A DNA stretch of 5,291 bases from Desulfomicrobium sp. (GTDB lineage: Bacteria; Desulfobacterota; Desulfovibrionia; Desulfovibrionales; Desulfomicrobiaceae): positions 1 through 5,291 of the forward strand of contig DPKT01000007.1 in NCBI GenBank assembly GCA_003542385.1. Direction: 5' to 3'. This document shows, in pieces, positions 4,282 to 5,291 of this stretch (position 1 is its first letter; every line of letters begins with the position of its first letter). The notes under the pieces were generated by a model. That model did not search any database and was not told the DNA's origin. It saw only the letters and a list, made by a program, of their open reading frames with translations. The translations under genes were made by a program, and so were the position numbers.

Positions 4282-5291
4282 TTCAAGCCTCCCAAGTATT
4301 TTTCGAGGCGGCGCATGCCCTCCTCGATGTTCTCGATGGAATTGGCGTAGGAAAAGCGGATGTAGCCCTCGCCGCCGGGACCGAAGTCCACGCCGGGAGC
4401 CACGCCCACGCCGGCCTTTTCCAGCAGGTCGAAGGTGAACTGCATGGAGTCGTTCGTGTACTTTTTGGCGTTGGCGAAGACGTAAAACGCGCCGGTCGGC
4501 TCGACCTCGATGCCGAAGCCCAGCTCCCGCAGCCGTCCGATCATGTACCTGCGCCGCTGGTCGTAGACGGCCTTCATGCGCGCCACGTCGTCCCCGGCCT
4601 GCGTCAGGGCGGCCACCCCGGCCCACTGGGCGATGGAGCTGGTGCACAGGAAGAAGTTCTGCTGCATGGTCTGCAGGCGCTTCATGTAGACCTTGGGGGC
4701 GATGACGTAGCCCAGGCGCCAGCCGGTCATGGCGTAGAGCTTGGAGAAGCCGTTGAAGACGAAGCAGTTGTCCGTGAACTCCAGCGCCGTGTGCTCCTGC
4801 CCCTCGTAGACCAGGCCGTGGTAGATCTCGTCTGAGAAGAGCGGCGCGCCCAGCTCGGCCAGCCCGCAGTAGACCTCGGGGCTGACGAGCGTGCCCGTGG
4901 GGTTGGACGGGGAGTTGACCAGGATGCCGCGCACGTCCTCGCCCATGCGGGCCTTGACCTGATCGACGCGGAACTGGAAGCCGTCGGCCTCGCGCACGGG
5001 CACGAAGTCCGGCACGGCGCCGGTGAAGCGGATGAAGTTCGGGTAGCAGGCGTAGCTCGGGTCCGACAGCAGGACCCGTTCGCCGGGCCGGCAGAGGAGC
5101 GAGAAGACCAACAGCATGGACGGCGACGTGCCCGAGGTGACGAGCACCTGGTCGGGATGGACGTCCACGCCGTACTTGGCGTGGTAGTGGGCGCAGATGG
5201 CCTCGCGCAGCTCGATGATGCCCAGGGAGTGGGTGTACTGGCAGCGGCCGTCGCGGATGGCCTTGCAGGCGGCGTCCTTGACGCACTCGGG
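4278..5291 (-). CDS. Class I/II PLP-dependent aminotransferase (N-terminus outside window)
   Basis: The visible 337 residues form the fold type I aminotransferase core of the aspartate-aminotransferase family, transferring amino groups between amino and 2-oxo acids. Numbered from the window edge, features are YTHSLGIIELREAI (19-32), VTSGTSPSML (51-60), NSPSNPTG (126-133, cofactor-contacting Asn), SDEIYHGL (153-160, the Asp that binds the pyridine nitrogen), SKLYAMTGWRLGY (183-195, with K184 as the Schiff-base lysine and R192 for phosphate) and IRFSYA (311-316, the Arg that binds the substrate carboxylate). About 50 N-terminal residues, judging from family length near 385-390, lie off the right edge. 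A GTG at 5168 is an internal codon, not the start, because conserved sequence continues upstream of it. The substrate cannot be told from sequence: aspartate, alanine or aromatic amino acids are all possible. Its stop overlaps the ferredoxin start. Confidence 0.92.
   Translation of the reverse strand, partial: PECVKDAACKAIRDGRCQYTHSLGIIELREAICAHYHAKYGVDVHPDQVLVTSGTSPSMLLVFSLLCRPGERVLLSDPSYACYPNFIRFTGAVPDFVPVREADGFQFRVDQVKARMGEDVRGILVNSPSNPTGTLVSPEVYCGLAELGAPLFSDEIYHGLVYEGQEHTALEFTDNCFVFNGFSKLYAMTGWRLGYVIAPKVYMKRLQTMQQNFFLCTSSIAQWAGVAALTQAGDDVARMKAVYDQRRRYMIGRLRELGFGIEVEPTGAFYVFANAKKYTNDSMQFTFDLLEKAGVGVAPGVDFGPGGEGYIRFSYANSIENIEEGMRRLEKYLGGLK

Noticed and set aside
4282..5286. Minus-strand frame fused upstream of the ferredoxin to make a 399-residue protein
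   Set aside because: The upstream part is an Arg/Gly/Leu-rich out-of-frame reading of the aminotransferase gene. The ferredoxin starts at 4281 with its own Shine-Dalgarno sequence.

Overview
The window looks like a GC-rich sulfate-reducing deltaproteobacterium of the Desulfovibrio type. This is inferred from gene content: a DUF5320 'GDGTGPMGMG' protein beside a small NifU/IscU-like scaffold, a sigma-54-type promoter, a small single-cluster ferredoxin and GC-rich terminators. No marker gene is present, so the assignment is tentative. No tRNA, rRNA, CRISPR array or transposase was seen.

Positions 1-1051 (minus strand) carry a compact overlapping set. Reading right to left these are a possible 56-residue ORF, a 105-residue protein of unknown function, and the N-terminal 191 residues of an LCAT/esterase-like alpha/beta hydrolase that runs off the left edge. 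By eye the hydrolase is visibly more AT-rich than the rest of the window. Together with the tight overlaps, this suggests an acquired effector-type module. A type VI secretion lipase is one possibility, but nothing in the window proves it.

Positions 1052-1895 are mostly non-coding. They hold an orphan hairpin (1339-1366), a decayed copy of the last 72 codons of the methyltransferase gene found further right (1410-1628, with a TGA replacing a conserved Trp codon), and a good sigma-54 -24/-12 match (1811-1826).

Positions 1896-2713 (plus strand) form a two-gene unit: a NifU/IscU-like Fe-S scaffold followed by a Gly/Met-rich DUF5320 protein, closed by a terminator. In related bacteria such proteins tend to sit near MTH1175-like (FeMo-cofactor-binding family) proteins, so a role in metal-cluster assembly is plausible.

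Positions 2743-3942 (minus strand) hold a 399-residue protein that appears to join a degenerate FKBP/SlyD-like N-terminal region to a class I SAM-dependent methyltransferase. Its 3' end and the decayed copy lie in the same orientation on either side of the NifU/DUF5320 unit, with a constant offset of 1333 bases.

Positions 4029-5291 (minus strand) hold a class I/II PLP aminotransferase (N-terminus outside the window) translationally coupled by an ATGA overlap to a 64-residue [4Fe-4S] ferredoxin, followed by a clear intrinsic terminator.
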